The notes beneath the pieces were generated by a model. That model was not told where the DNA came from and did no database searches. It saw nothing but the letters and a program-made list of their open reading frames with translations. A stretch of DNA of 64,000 bases from Epiperipatus broadwayi (taxonomy: Eukaryota > Onychophora > Udeonychophora > Euonychophora > Peripatidae), in assembly GCA_028023455.1 (NCBI GenBank), contig JAQFVV010000186.1, positions 434,001 to 498,000 of the forward strand, in the 5' to 3' direction. This document shows, one piece after another, positions 23,540 through 35,724 of the stretch. Numbering within the stretch: the stretch's first letter is position 1; every line of letters starts with the position of its first letter. Position numbers and translations under genes: made by a program.

Positions 23540-23560
23540 TCTACTGCCATCTATAGCAAG

Positions 23561-26500
23561 GTTGGATAATCAGTGATTGCATAATAACATTTAAATTTTC
23601 ACTGCCATATTGGTTTTGGGATTTATAAGACTTGGGATTCACAATTGGAAATAATGTAATTATGCACATTGCAAACACTTATAACTCCATTTTATTATTC
23701 AAACTAAAAGCTTACAAAATTCCTTTAATCTCATTGATAAGACAAAAACCATAAACTGATTTGAGGATAGTGATTTAAACACACTGTCCTCTCACAATCA
23801 CTGTTTAATCAAACTTACTATAGATGTCACTAGGATGGAAAACTGCTCTTGTTTTATTATATATATAAATTGTGTAAGATAAATAACTAAACAATTTATT
23901 ATATATTCTAATTAAATTCTTAAGCTTATAAAAGTAGAAAAAGAATCTGTTATATGTTATTACTTTTAATATCTTTACACAATAAATTTTTAACACCAGT
24001 GTATTTATTGTTTTGTTTACTTAGGCTTATTTTCATTTAAAAACATCCATCTAGCAGCAGTCATATTATTGACATTCCACAGATGATGAATAATAAAATG
24101 ATATTCATATGTGAGGATTAACTTCTAATAACCAAAAGCAATCCTGAATCAAGAATATTTGCTGCTATCTTGAAAAATAAAATCTTAGTTTGTCAAAACC
24201 AGGCATATTTTTCATTATAAACAATCATTTCTATCTCATCTTCATGTTCTTTATCTTACAATCTTCATTCAGTTAACTATATATAAGTCCCAGTTGATAG
24301 AATTTCTTATGCCATTGGTTACTTACATTAGTTACATTAATGATAATGTGTATTTGTGCAATCATCATAAGTATATACAGAACAATTATGAATCCATTTT
24401 TTCTTCTGTTTTATGCCTAAGTCCTCGGTGTCAAAAAAGCAACAGTGTAAGTAGATTTGGAAAACTTTAAATTCCTATTTGTCATCTTTGCATAGTGCTA
24501 TACAATCATTAAAATCACTTTCAAACTGGATTTCAGACAAGAGTTTCAATGTGGAAAATAATGAATCTTTAGATGACTCTGTTTTAGGAATTCTTTGCCA
24601 ATATAAAAACGAAAGAGCATTAAAAAGATGACTAAAATGGCTTAAATCACATATTTTAACTAGTTCGGCTTCCCAGAAAGATCAGTTATAATCATCAGTA
24701 TTGAGAAACGTGATAGAAGAGAAAAAAAAAATCGGGATTCCAATAAAGATGTGTTTTATTATGTTTACATGAAATACATGCACATAGTTCTATATGATTT
24801 TCTCAAAACATAAATAGAGATCATCATTTGCAATTGAGTAGCTGTCAAGGTTTATGGACTGATATAATTAGTCTTAATGAATCTTTTAGAAAAAATTAAT
24901 TGAACAGATAGATGGTTGAAAGTTTGTTTTAAAACAGAGGATCATTGAATGAAAGATTATTTATGTTGAATTTCCTGTGATGTTTAATTTGATATCTTCA
25001 GTTATTGGATGTCTTAAATGTATCAAAGAAAGCCTAATAATATTAAACTTCACCTATGCAATGCTACTTGAGCCTATTTTATTAATGGCTGTTCTCAAGT
25101 CTTAGATTCATACAGTTTAGAATAAGAAAGCTCTTATTCCTTCATAGGTAACATTATTACATAACCTGCTGAAAAGACCACTTTTTTTCAGGCAACTTTA
25201 ATACAAGTGTTAATATTTAGCTATGCAAATTTATATAAATCTGCCTTTAATGAATTTTTCCACAATAGAGGGATTGACACACTTTGTTTAAGAGAGAAAT
25301 TCTGTGTAAAGGATTTTGGATTAATCCACACTCAAAACAAAGGTGTATAGTCAATTATATTGAATTTATAAATAAAATTGCAAAATAGATTGATGTTCCA
25401 TGAAAATTTATAAGTTCTGATTGTGGAAAGATCATACTTCTAAATTGAAATGAAAGTTGCATTAAAAATGTAATAAACTTATTCATATAAATTTAAGTGC
25501 TGCTTTTTTAATGCCATTAAGCAATAAAATTGCCAATTTGGATTTTCATATGAGTTAGAAATCTTTTAGAGTATATTATGAGTACAAGCATATCTCATAT
25601 TGGGATTTCTAAAATGAAGAATCTTCATTAGTTCTCTGACAACAATTCTTTTTGGCATTTTCTATTGGAAAAATAAAAAATTGAATACAGAGCTTCATAA
25701 GCTACATAGAGATTTAAATGTTCAATAATTAATAAAAATATTTAAAAGAATAGATTGGTTAAGACTGCATAGGAAATAATGAAGGAAAATATATAGATAT
25801 AGCCAAGGAATAAATAGATATACCCACCATATAAGAATACAATATATTTGATGTATAATCAAATATGATTTGTATATACTTCAAATGTCATCATTATTAT
25901 CATAATTTATTATTTGCAAAATCAATGAGTAGTAAGTCTATCCATTCATTATTCAATTCTCAGCCTGATTACATAACATGTAGTTTATTTACATATATGA
26001 TTGTGAATCATCTAATGCATAAAAAAGAATTCGAAGTATTCTCAAGTTGCACTAGACCATGAGTAACTTATTACGATAGAGTAATTGCTTAAGAAATGAT
26101 AGAGACCAACAAATCAGTCTTTTGAATCAAGAAGAATGTAATGCTGAAGATATGGAAGCATTCTCATTTTTAAACCAAAAAAACTGATTTATGATAACTA
26201 ATATTACTTTTATAGTCAGTCTAGATGAATAGAGTTATTATTTCTAGGGAAATATAAACTATTCATCAATATAACTCTATTAAGATCATACATTAACAAA
26301 TCACACTATGCATATGTGGTTATATCTGGGGCTGATCTAGGGTCTGATCAATATTACACCATGAATATTGCATTTAATAATGAAATTAAGTAAAAAAAAC
26401 CCATTTGATTAGAAGATAAATATGTATTTGACAAACATATGAATTCAAACTAGTTAATTTGAACATATATAATTATGGCATAGTTATATTGATTTCTTTG

Positions 26501-27500
26501 TTTTATTTGTGTTAATGAATATATTGTTGATTTTTGAATCCATTTTATTTTCTTTTTATCCTAATTTTCATATACTTATAATTTTTGTCCCTGATTAAGA
26601 ATATTTAATATGTGCAATCATCATTTTCCATGTTATACTTTGTCCTAGCTAGAATTTGGATGCAATAATAGGAAAGAGTTAATAAAACATGGCAGAAAGA
26701 TAAGGATCAAGCCCATAGATTAATCCTTCATCAAAGGGTAGTGTCCAAATACCATGCCATCAGCATTAAGCATAATTAGACTACCTTTTACCAATTATCT
26801 GAGATTAAAATATTACATCTGGAAAATGTGATTATTTTTGATCTTCGTTAGTATCTTGAAAGATAACTGCCATAACATCACATAACCCTAAAATTTTCCC
26901 ATATGACTCAGCTTTTCATCACATTTTGCTGAATATCATCAGATAATTGATTTCATATGCTATCTGTAATGCTTCCTCATTCAGTATACATATAATAGAT
27001 TGAACCATTTTCATTAAGATATATAATGTAAAAGATATTGTATAGAGTATATAATTTATTTTATTAGATTTATTATTTTCAATTTCTTAGTATCTTATTT
27101 ATGATTATCAAAGTTATAGCACTTCAACTTTAAATAGAATTCCATTGTTCTTTTTTTATTAAAACACTATTGGTTCTCTGATTCATTGGTACTTTTTTTG
27201 TGTGCAATAAACCATGCTTCTTTCAAATTGTTTCCTTTCTATCATTTTTCTTCTCAAACCACTTTAACAATACTTGTATCAAACCCATCCTAGTGTTATC
27301 TTTTATGATTATAAAATATTGGTTTATTTATAGAATTATTTTTTGTTCTTCTATATAGGTAAAGAAACGGTAGAAAACCAAAAATTAAAGAGTCATGGTG
27401 TATTTCACAAAAAGAACATAAATGATCAGAGCTGATAATATTCAGATAATCAATAATTTTTTTAATATTATATAAAGTTGAATTATTATAATTTTGATAA
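23561..27500. other. AT-rich intergenic sequence
   Basis: No gene recognised. Near 23.73-23.78 kb, ctcattgataagac...ataaactgatttgaggatag resembles the hammerhead part of the 54.4 kb family and may be a relic. The 65-codon ORF at 25865-26062 shows no domain. Confidence 0.45.
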
Positions 27501-27523
27501 TCATGAATGGAATGTCAATGCAT

Positions 27524-27802
27524 TGAGCATCACATGATCACCACCTCTTATACTAGCACATAATTGTTTATAAACAAGGCAAAACTCTCCATACAGTAGT
27601 GCCACCCTGTGCCAATTAGAATAATCAATGGATGCTAGAAGGCTTGTGCATAAAACCCCTATCTAATGCCTACTCATCCAAAACTAGTCTGGGCGTATTG
27701 GATGAGTAGGCATTAGATAGGGATTTTATGCACAAGCCTCCTGGCATCCATTGATTACTCTAGATGGCACAGGGTGGCACTACATATGGAGAGTTTTTCC
27801 TT
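27524..27802 (+). mobile_element. 279-bp fold-back copy of the tandem hammerhead family
   Basis: Flanked by a perfect 14-bp duplication, gaatgtcaatgcat (27510-27523 and 27803-27816). The arms are nearly perfect complements, for example atctaatgcctactcatcca on the left with its complement on the right. The loop holds aaactagtctgggcg, the 3' part of the family's hammerhead (stem III and GUC). The CTGATGA half is absent. So the copy consists of the sequence downstream of the ribozyme plus an inverted copy of it. The left edge, gcatcacatgatcaccacc, is the inverted unit junction seen in other copies. Confidence 0.8.
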
Positions 27803-28193
27803 GAATGTCAATGCATGAAAACATATAAATATTAAATTATATATTTTGTTAGTGTTTTTTATATTATATTTATATCAATAATTTTAATGGGATTTTTCCA
27901 AGATTGTTTTATATAATTCGAGAAATGAAGAATGAAGAAAGTTTAGATATAATTTAAGACTGCTAGATGGCAGTATCATGGAAGGTAGTTAATCCATATA
28001 AAATAAATTTAATTTTTTTTCCTAATATTTGAATAAAATTGTTTGCGAATTCTAAATAAAGTCTTATCATTAGTGAAACATATATATGCAAACAACTTGT
28101 TAGTAGTAACGCAGAATTAGACAACATAGGTTAGTAAATTACACAATGTTTTGAGTATTATTCTCCATTCTTCTTCATATGCACAGTAACAGT

Positions 28194-28277
28194 ATTCACA
28201 TACAAGTTGAACTCGTACCTTTAGATTCCTGATTATTGAATTTAAAGCAAAGCTCTAACCAATTGAGCAAAGTTTCA
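28194..28277 (-). repeat. tRNA-like fragment or SINE head
   Basis: On the minus strand a perfect D-arm (GCTCAATTGGTTAGAGC, 28252-28268) and a T-arm (TACGA-GTTCAAC-TTGTA, 28201-28217) are present. The acceptor strands do not pair, and the segment between the arms is about 34 nt, longer than usual. I read this as a tRNA pseudogene or tRNA-derived SINE head rather than a working tRNA; no anticodon can be assigned. Confidence 0.5.
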
Positions 28278-29331
28278 ACTAGATGAGAAATTGTGAAGTG
28301 AATGAAAATTAAATTATAAGAGTAAATAAAATAAAAACATTTTAAAATAATTTTTTGGGATATGTCAACTGCATTAATTAAATAGTTTCACCCAAATAAG
28401 CATATTATAAAATTGCTCTTTTAAATCACAAACTATTTTGTTCAATTGGATTTTAACTACATTTAGTTGATGGCAGAAGTGAAGTATATATTTGGCTTAT
28501 TTTTAAAATTGCAAATCAGAGTCCATCTTCTCAGAATCTTGTTTAAAAATTGCCAAAAACATCAAAGAGAATCCTATCTTTATGTTTGTTTCATAAAAAC
28601 CAAATCTTGAAATGATAAAATTTAACTTTATGTAAGCCATTTTTAAATTTCATAATTATGCTCTGCTTTGAAGTGTCATTACACATTTCCCCCTGGGTTA
28701 TCAATCTACTATTATACATCAAACAATGAGAGTTATTGATTGTGATACAAGTAATATATTTCTCTTTTTATTGTTATTTATGACATCACAATTTAGAATT
28801 ATTAAACAAACATTTAAAAAGTGATTAATAAATGCAAAGAAGGAGCTCAAACAGCTTTCAAACAGTAATATTGACATTGAAGATCAGATAAACACATGTA
28901 TACTGTATCATTTGATGAAGATTATAATTTGGTAACCTTATATTCCTTGTAGAAAATTTTAGGCCAAAATTATATGCTTATAAAAATGCTTACAAATGAA
29001 TGAAGTATCACCATATGTTAGACTTAAAAGAAAATGTACGATACATTATTGATAATCAATTAAAAATCATTATGGAACTAAACATTATGTCATGATCAAC
29101 ATTATTGATATCTGATATATATCCATATGTACACATAAATGACTTGTAAGTACACATAAATGACTTGTAAGTAACTTTCTCCCAGTGAGTTATGTATACA
29201 TATGTATTACTTATATAATAAAACTAATAATGCCCAAGGCTAGATAGGTAATTTATGTAAATACATGAAAACAGTCAACATTTAATACCAATATCAGTAT
29301 CAATCAATAATCTCAACCTTTTTTTATTAAG

Positions 29332-29597
29332 TCAATCTCCTTTTAACAATAACAAACAGTAGAAATCCACTTTTATTTATGGTTTAATATGTTTATAGAC
29401 ACTAAAGATTGCAACTTGTCTGTAGAGAATAAAATTATTGATAGAACTAATTATATTTACTTGTTTAATGAGTTTATTTAAACTTCTCTGTATTAATAAT
29501 TTCATTCTATGTGATCAAGTTGCAATCTTTGCTAGCTATATAAACATATATCCTAAATAAAGGTGGATATTCACATTTATTGTTAAAAGGAGGTTGC
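29332..29597. mobile_element. Fold-back element, about 266 bp
   Basis: Arms include ctccttttaacaat with attgttaaaaggag, atccacttttattta with taaataaaggtggat, and aagattgcaactt with aagttgcaatctt. Similarity declines toward the loop (29.42-29.51 kb). No target-site duplication or hammerhead core found. Confidence 0.6.
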
Positions 29598-30541
29598 CTT
29601 GAGATGGATATTGTTTGTGATGACAGCTTTCATGTATACTTATGTGTACAGATTTATCAAGACTTACTGTTAGCTGCTTAATTTAAATAAGATTGAACTT
29701 AATATACTTTGTGTATAAAACTACAGTTGAACTATTTCTTTTTTTTCTATTCACCAAATACCATTTTGTAAGCATTAAATTATTTAATACATTCCCAATT
29801 TTTTAAAAAATCTGAATTCTATACCCTTTAAATCTTGAAATGAATCGGTTTTAAAATAATTATATTTTAAATTATCTAGTAACTATAGTTTAAGCACACA
29901 TTTCTTAACAACATTTGCTTAATCATTTTTTTATAGTTGCATTTTATTACAAAAATATAATCTTACAATCGTCTAAATTGCAGTTAAGATGATGACTGAT
30001 TAAATTCACACCTGATCTATATCATTACTACCAATTTTTTAATATTTAATTATGATTACTAGTATTTTTTGATTAAGCATTAATTTTTCTTTAATAAACA
30101 TAATGCCCCAAAAATGAATTCATTTTTAGTATGTCAAATAGCTGCTATTCGATTTTCAATCCTTTAAGACAATAAAATTGTTTTAACCACTGGACCATAG
30201 ATTCTTGATGTTAATTCTATGTTTTATTTTTATTGCTATTGATTACAAACAAATGTATTTATGTTAAGTTCATTTTTTCTCTTTTATTGTTCTAAATATT
30301 AATTTAAATTTATTGATTTATAGATAAATTAATCAATATATTTATATAATAAATAAATTTATCATAGTTTGATTATGTTAGAAATATATTTTTGAAAAAA
30401 TTAATGTCTATGTAATACAGTAAATGTATTTTATAAATTTAATACAATTTTTCTTCGATAAACGGTTTTTTAAATAGATACATTAATAATAAAATTAAAT
30501 TATAATGCTTATTATCTTTCTTTTCATATGTTAGTCTACTG

Positions 30542-30865
30542 CAGGGGTCCCCAACCCTATGCCCGTGGGCACCACTGTGCCCACAAACCATTTTATGTGT
30601 GCCCGCCACTATCCTAATACGATAAAAAAATATTTATCTGATACAAATAAATTTAATTTTTAAAATTTCTTATAAATTATTGTATTATATTGTAATCAAA
30701 TTGTAGGGCATACTATATTTTTACAGTGTAAATAAATATTTTTTTGTACTATGTGTATTATTAACAATATCCAACTATAAATTTACATTGAAAAAATAAA
30801 TGGTGCCCGCCATCTGGCAGTATTATAGAATGTGCTCTTAAGTGCAAAAAGGTTGGAGACTCCTG
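30542..30865. mobile_element. hAT-type MITE, 324 bp
   Basis: The left end CAGGGGTCCCCAACC pairs with the right end GGTTGGAGACTCCTG (13 of 15 positions). The flanking 8-mers gtctactg (30534-30541) and gtctacta (30866-30873) match at 7 of 8 positions, the duplication length made by hAT transposases. CAGGGGT-type ends are also typical of hAT elements. No transposase ORF. A weakly similar sequence (aaggatagtcaaacttttctgacc) starts near 30.916 kb and may be another hAT end. Confidence 0.85.
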
Positions 30866-31479
30866 GTCTACTAATTCATATTTGTTATTTCGGTTATAGT
30901 AAAACACTTTAAATCAAGGATAGTCAAACTTTTCTGACCTTGGGTCATATGAACTTTTGTAAGGATTCAAGCTGGTCACTGTCAAAAAATATTATTACTT
31001 TCTGATACATACATACTCATGTTAAAGGAAAATATTACAATCTTGCTGGTAAATAAGTTTCTATTTTTAATGAACTTTTACAAAATAAAGTTTTAAAATT
31101 TGTTTTGGGCAATTTTAGCACGATGTCTGGCATCAGATGTACCTACCTCTCTCTGTGTGAATATATATATTTATTGAATTTTGTTTCCACAATAACTCAA
31201 AAATGAAACAAAATTTTACAGGAAGATTTTTTGTGGGCTATTGTTTGACAACAATATCCTTTTTTAGGAACTTCTGGTTTAACATAATGCAATTCCTGGT
31301 TTATTAGTAAGTTGAAATAATGTAACAATGAAAAAATTGATTTGATAAAAAAATGTTCAGATTAAAAATTTAAGACATTTTTGTCTGAAACAATTTTCAA
31401 AAATTCAATGTTTTCAAAATGTATCAATAATTAGCAGAATTTATAACATGTGGTAATTCATTAGGCCAGCATTGCTCTG

Positions 31480-31560
31480 TGCAGTTTGGCATAGTTGGTC
31501 AAGTGAATGTCTTGGAATTGGGAGGTTCCAGAATCATTTCTGGCACTCACAGGTCCAGCA
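31480..31560 (+). repeat. tRNA-like (SINE head) fragment
   Basis: ggcatagttggtcaagtg resembles a D-arm with A box, and gggaggttccagaatc resembles a T-arm with B box, at roughly tRNA spacing. No full cloverleaf. Probably a tRNA-derived SINE. Confidence 0.35.
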
Positions 31561-32569
31561 CTCAAATTTATTATGATCTCCAGAATAATAAAGCCATATG
31601 AATTTATTTTTAAGCCTGCATTTTATGAAAAACTTTATTTGACACAAATTACATAGAATTATAAATCTAATATTTTTTGTTTAAAGCATTTTTTTGTGCA
31701 TATGCATTCATGCATTTTTAAAACATGGTATTTTCTTTCAATTTCCCTTTTTTTCACAGAAGAACAGAAAAAAGGCACTGGATAATGATAATTAATATAG
31801 ACAACTATGTGATCCAATTTCAAGGGTGAGAATATCCATGTTCCATGCATGATTGAAATATTAAGTCAGACTTATAATCATTGTGTTACTGCAAAATTAG
31901 TGGTGAAAAGTGGGCATGTGATTTTTCATTGCAGGCGTATCTCACAATCAGCCATATATAAGTAAATTTAGAGATACTATGAAACATGTATTGTTTGTTT
32001 ATGTAATTTAACATTTTCATGATAAAGTTAAAAAAAATCTTTCACTTATGCATGCACCATGGGTAACACAAATTGTTACCATGGTTACCCACATGACATA
32101 GTTTATACATTCTTGCTTTTAAATAACATTTCAGAATTGCACGTGTTAGTGTTTGTAAATCAACTATATTCTTTTTTTTATATTTAATATCCAAAATGTA
32201 AATATTAATTTAATATATTTTTATATCAATTTTTATTGGTTGCAAAAATAAATAGCATAACTTTGTTAATAATTAAAATATCTCTAACAAATATGCTATA
32301 ATTTTAATTTTTTAAAGACAAATTCAAAATCAAATGCTATACTTTAAAGTATATTCATTTTTTGACCATTACTTTTTATGACATTTATATCATTATTTTT
32401 TAGCCATTATCAGTTCACTTCCTGTTTAATCTAATTTTTCCAACCCAGAGCCTCTTTTCTTAATATCACACCAAAAAAAAAAAACTTCCTTATTTCATTC
32501 ATTCATCTCACATATGGTCATTTTATACTTTTTTTTAATAATCTCTTGAGATTCAGTTTAAAACTTTAT

Positions 32570-35340
32570 CTGTTCAGTTATTATCATCTTTTCTGACATT
32601 TCCAAGCCATTCCATTTCAGTCTTTTAATTCCTTCTATGGTACAAATGATACCTGCTTGTTTCTCTGATTCAACTATTTTGCTTTTGATCCTTTCTTGCT
32701 ACTCTCAAAAAACATATCTCTAATTGTCTGAACTACTTTTTTATTGAGTATGCCAGTCTCAGATCCATAAGTAAGATGTGGTAAAACATCTATTAAAAAT
32801 CTTTCTTTTCAAACACTTAAGCATATTTTTTTCTCATATTAAGTTATTTGTACCAAAGTACTCTGTCCAAATTTAATTCTATGATTAATTTCATCCATTA
32901 TATTTATCTCCAATTGTCTATACTACTCTTTTATTGAGTATGCCAATCTCAGATCTATAAGTAAGATGTGGTAAAACAGATCTATTAAAAACCTTCATTT
33001 TCAAAAGCTTAAGCATATTTTCTTCTCATATTAAGTTATTTGTACCAAAATACTCTGTCCAAATGTAAGTTTATGATTAATTTCATCCATTATATTTCCA
33101 TTTATACTAATGATGATCAAGATATTTGATTTGTAATTGTTAATCTTTGTTTTTATTTCCTGTATAAGACCATTGAATATTGTCACTCCATGATCTGCAA
33201 AATTTAGATGAGTTAAATAATATTTATGTGTTTTTATTCTTTTAGCTTCCCATTTTAATTCACAAAATATTTATTCTAAAACTGCTGTAAATAGTTTTAG
33301 ACATATGTAATCGTCCTGTCACAAACCATTACCAATGTTAATCTTTTTAGTATCAAAATGAAATCTAGTTACTGCTCTCACATTTTGCTAACTATTTATC
33401 AGAATATTCTCAGTCTATATCTTGTTGATCCCAAGCTTTAGTCATCCTGAAAATGTTTATAGAAACAATGCCTTTCCATAATTTACAAATCGCAAAGCAT
33501 AGAGGCAATCCATATTCTTTGGTTCATTCTATAACTTCTTGGAATGTTTGGATGAGAACTACTAAGCTAAAACCATTTTTAAATCCAGACTGTTCTTTTA
33601 ATTGGTTTAAGTGCAAAGTTTTCTGTAAATTAAAAAGACTGATAGGGCTGGAATTTCTATCTTCTTTTTCATCTTTTTTAAATATTACTTCCATATTCTT
33701 CTAATCATCATGCACATCTTTATCATTTAAGCATTAGGTAACTTCTCTTTTAAAATATCAATAATTTTGTCATCATTTCTAGGATCTTTTTCTTCTTCAT
33801 AGATTTAATGTAAATCTCATTTCTTCATTTTAAATATCTAGCATTTCAGAAGATATAGGAATTATAAGGGTTATTTTTTTTATTTTAAAAGAATTCTTTG
33901 TAGAACTGCTTTATATATGTCAAGATATCATTCTTCTTTTAAATAATTGTTCCATTTTTACTTATTATTACTGAAACAGCACTTTCGCCACAATCAAGAT
34001 ATTATTATATACTTTGAAACTTAATCTCTTTTATAATTTTCTTAGCAATTCACATGTATATTTTCATATACTTTCTTTTCTTTTTATATTATCTTGTTTC
34101 AAATAAAAACTTACTGGTGAATTGCTTTTGATTAAGTCAGTTATCTTTATTACAGTTTTTATTGGAGTATTAGTTATTTTCTTATTGATATTAGTTATAT
34201 CTTCAAAGGTTATTAATATATTAAAAAGATTAGCAAATTTTATGTAAATTATTTGGAGTGTTTCTGAAGGTTAGGAATATTAACTGTTAATACTGTCTTT
34301 AGATTTGCATTAACATGCATCTTACATCTCACTAATTGATGATCGTTATCTGTGTTGAATTTATTAAGAACATTACAATCTTGAAATATTTTTTGTTAAT
34401 CAAAATAAAATCCCATTCTGCTGTATTTTCATTTGGATGCTTCCATGTTCTTTTCCATTTAGCATTTCTCTCAAAAAAGAATTCACAATATACAATTTCT
34501 TTTTCTACAAACTCCACAAATCTATGTCCTCTCTCATTTCTAACAACACAACCAAGTTTGCACTTTCATCCTTTAATCATTTACCAATTCTAGCATTAAA
34601 GCCTCCCATGAGAATTTTAAAATGTTGTTTGACATGAATGAAAATATTCTGTACATTTAAATAAATATCCTCTACTTCATCACAATGAGAAGTTTTTGCT
34701 ATGTAAATCTGAATTACATGCATTTGGTACCGTTTATTAATTTGAATGACTAATCTTGTCACTCTATCTGATATGCCGTCAGTCTCAATAAACCCATTCC
34801 CTTTATAATTTTTTTTAGTTTTAAAGAATTGTTCGTTAATCAGAAAATGATTTCCATCAAATTATAACTTACATTGAATTAGCTGAAAATATACTTTTTT
34901 CCTTCCAAAATTGGATATTATATTTAAATATTTGATTTGAAATAGCATAATGAATTGAAATTAAAAGAAATGTATAATAATTATAATAAATGATGAGACT
35001 AGTATTGTTGAAGAATAATAATTAATCAACTAAAAGAATTATAAAGTTTTGTTAGTAAATCAAATAAAAACATACAATCAAACACTTGTAGTAATGCCTT
35101 TATAATAAAACACACACACACTTTTCAAATAATTGATCTCTTTACCATTTCTTTTAATTTCACAAAATCTGATAATGTCCCTTTAATATTAGATGGCATT
35201 TTTTCCAATTTATGTAATCTTTCTTTATTTGAAAGTAATCTACAATTGTAAATATCTAAGGAAAATGTCAGGTCATCATTGGATGCCAACATAGTTCTTA
35301 GTCTTAGCACCTTCTGTCTTCAGTCACTTATTACTCTCTT
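32570..35340 (-). pseudogene. RTE-type LINE relic, endonuclease plus RT
   Basis: Reading right to left, an endonuclease start (YNCRLLSNKERLHKLEK, near 35.25 kb) is followed by LVIQINKRYQM and KILMGGFNARIGK (34.75-34.58 kb, GDFN changed to GGFN) and a WTWKHPNENT-like block (near 34.45 kb). The RT part shows SPISLFN (near 33.65 kb), LNQLKEQSGFKNGFS, EYGLPLCFA, and LKRKIFN near 32.8 kb, ending in a KRLKWNGLE-like C-terminus. Frameshifts and stops are frequent, so it is non-functional. Its family matches the copies at 35.73, 49.33 and 53.99 kb. A 190-bp tandem duplication lies in the C-terminal part. Confidence 0.75.
32716..33095. repeat. Two-copy tandem duplication, period about 190 bp
   Basis: The block atctc-aattgtct...ttattgagta occurs at 32716 and 32906 onward. 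Similarity continues through agtaagatgtggtaaaac, ttctcatattaagttatttg and tttcatccattatattt. The unit lies within the RTE relic, and the copies have since diverged by several per cent. Confidence 0.8.
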
Positions 35341-35724
35341 AGTTATGACTTCCTGTCTCCTGGAAATAAATATCATAAATTTAATTTTGTTCGATCATGA
35401 TCTCTCTCTATATGTATAAGGTTTCAGAAAGGATTTTGCAGTTAAATGAAAGAAGACCACTCTTTACTTACTCTTTGAGGTCTTAAATAAACTAAGCAGG
35501 ACAAAACCCTAATGTCCACTTCATATTTTTTTGTCATTGTAGTTAAATGGACTTATTGCCAACATGAATCATTTTATGTGGTCAGTTTATTGGCTTTATG
35601 GTCTTCCTCTTCAGGTGAGTGATACTTTTTTAACTGAAATATTAGTTGAATATTTTTGAAGTCAGGATGAATTCATGTCAATTATTTCTTCTAATAGATA
35701 TTACAATCGTAAGAGATAAAAATT

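Larger units (their letters stand above)
19690..23560 (-). mobile_element. CR1-like LINE, 5'-truncated, nearly intact coding region
   Basis: The element reads right to left. It has a truncated ORF1 end with an SGNH-type block (23330-23539), then ORF2 with an AP-type endonuclease and reverse transcriptase (20847-23255), then the C-terminal region (19808-20857). The 3' end is a short ACATC repeat (minus strand, about 19700-19720), and the related copy at 57.16-59.34 kb ends similarly. SGNH/esterase domains in ORF1 are known from CR1- and L2-like elements, which supports that group; the clade call is tentative. The region is visibly less decayed than its surroundings, so insertion was fairly recent. 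No target-site duplication was identified. Confidence 0.85.

Noticed and set aside
28194-28277. Functional tRNA gene
   Set aside because: D- and T-arms form, but the acceptor stem does not pair and the central segment is too long.
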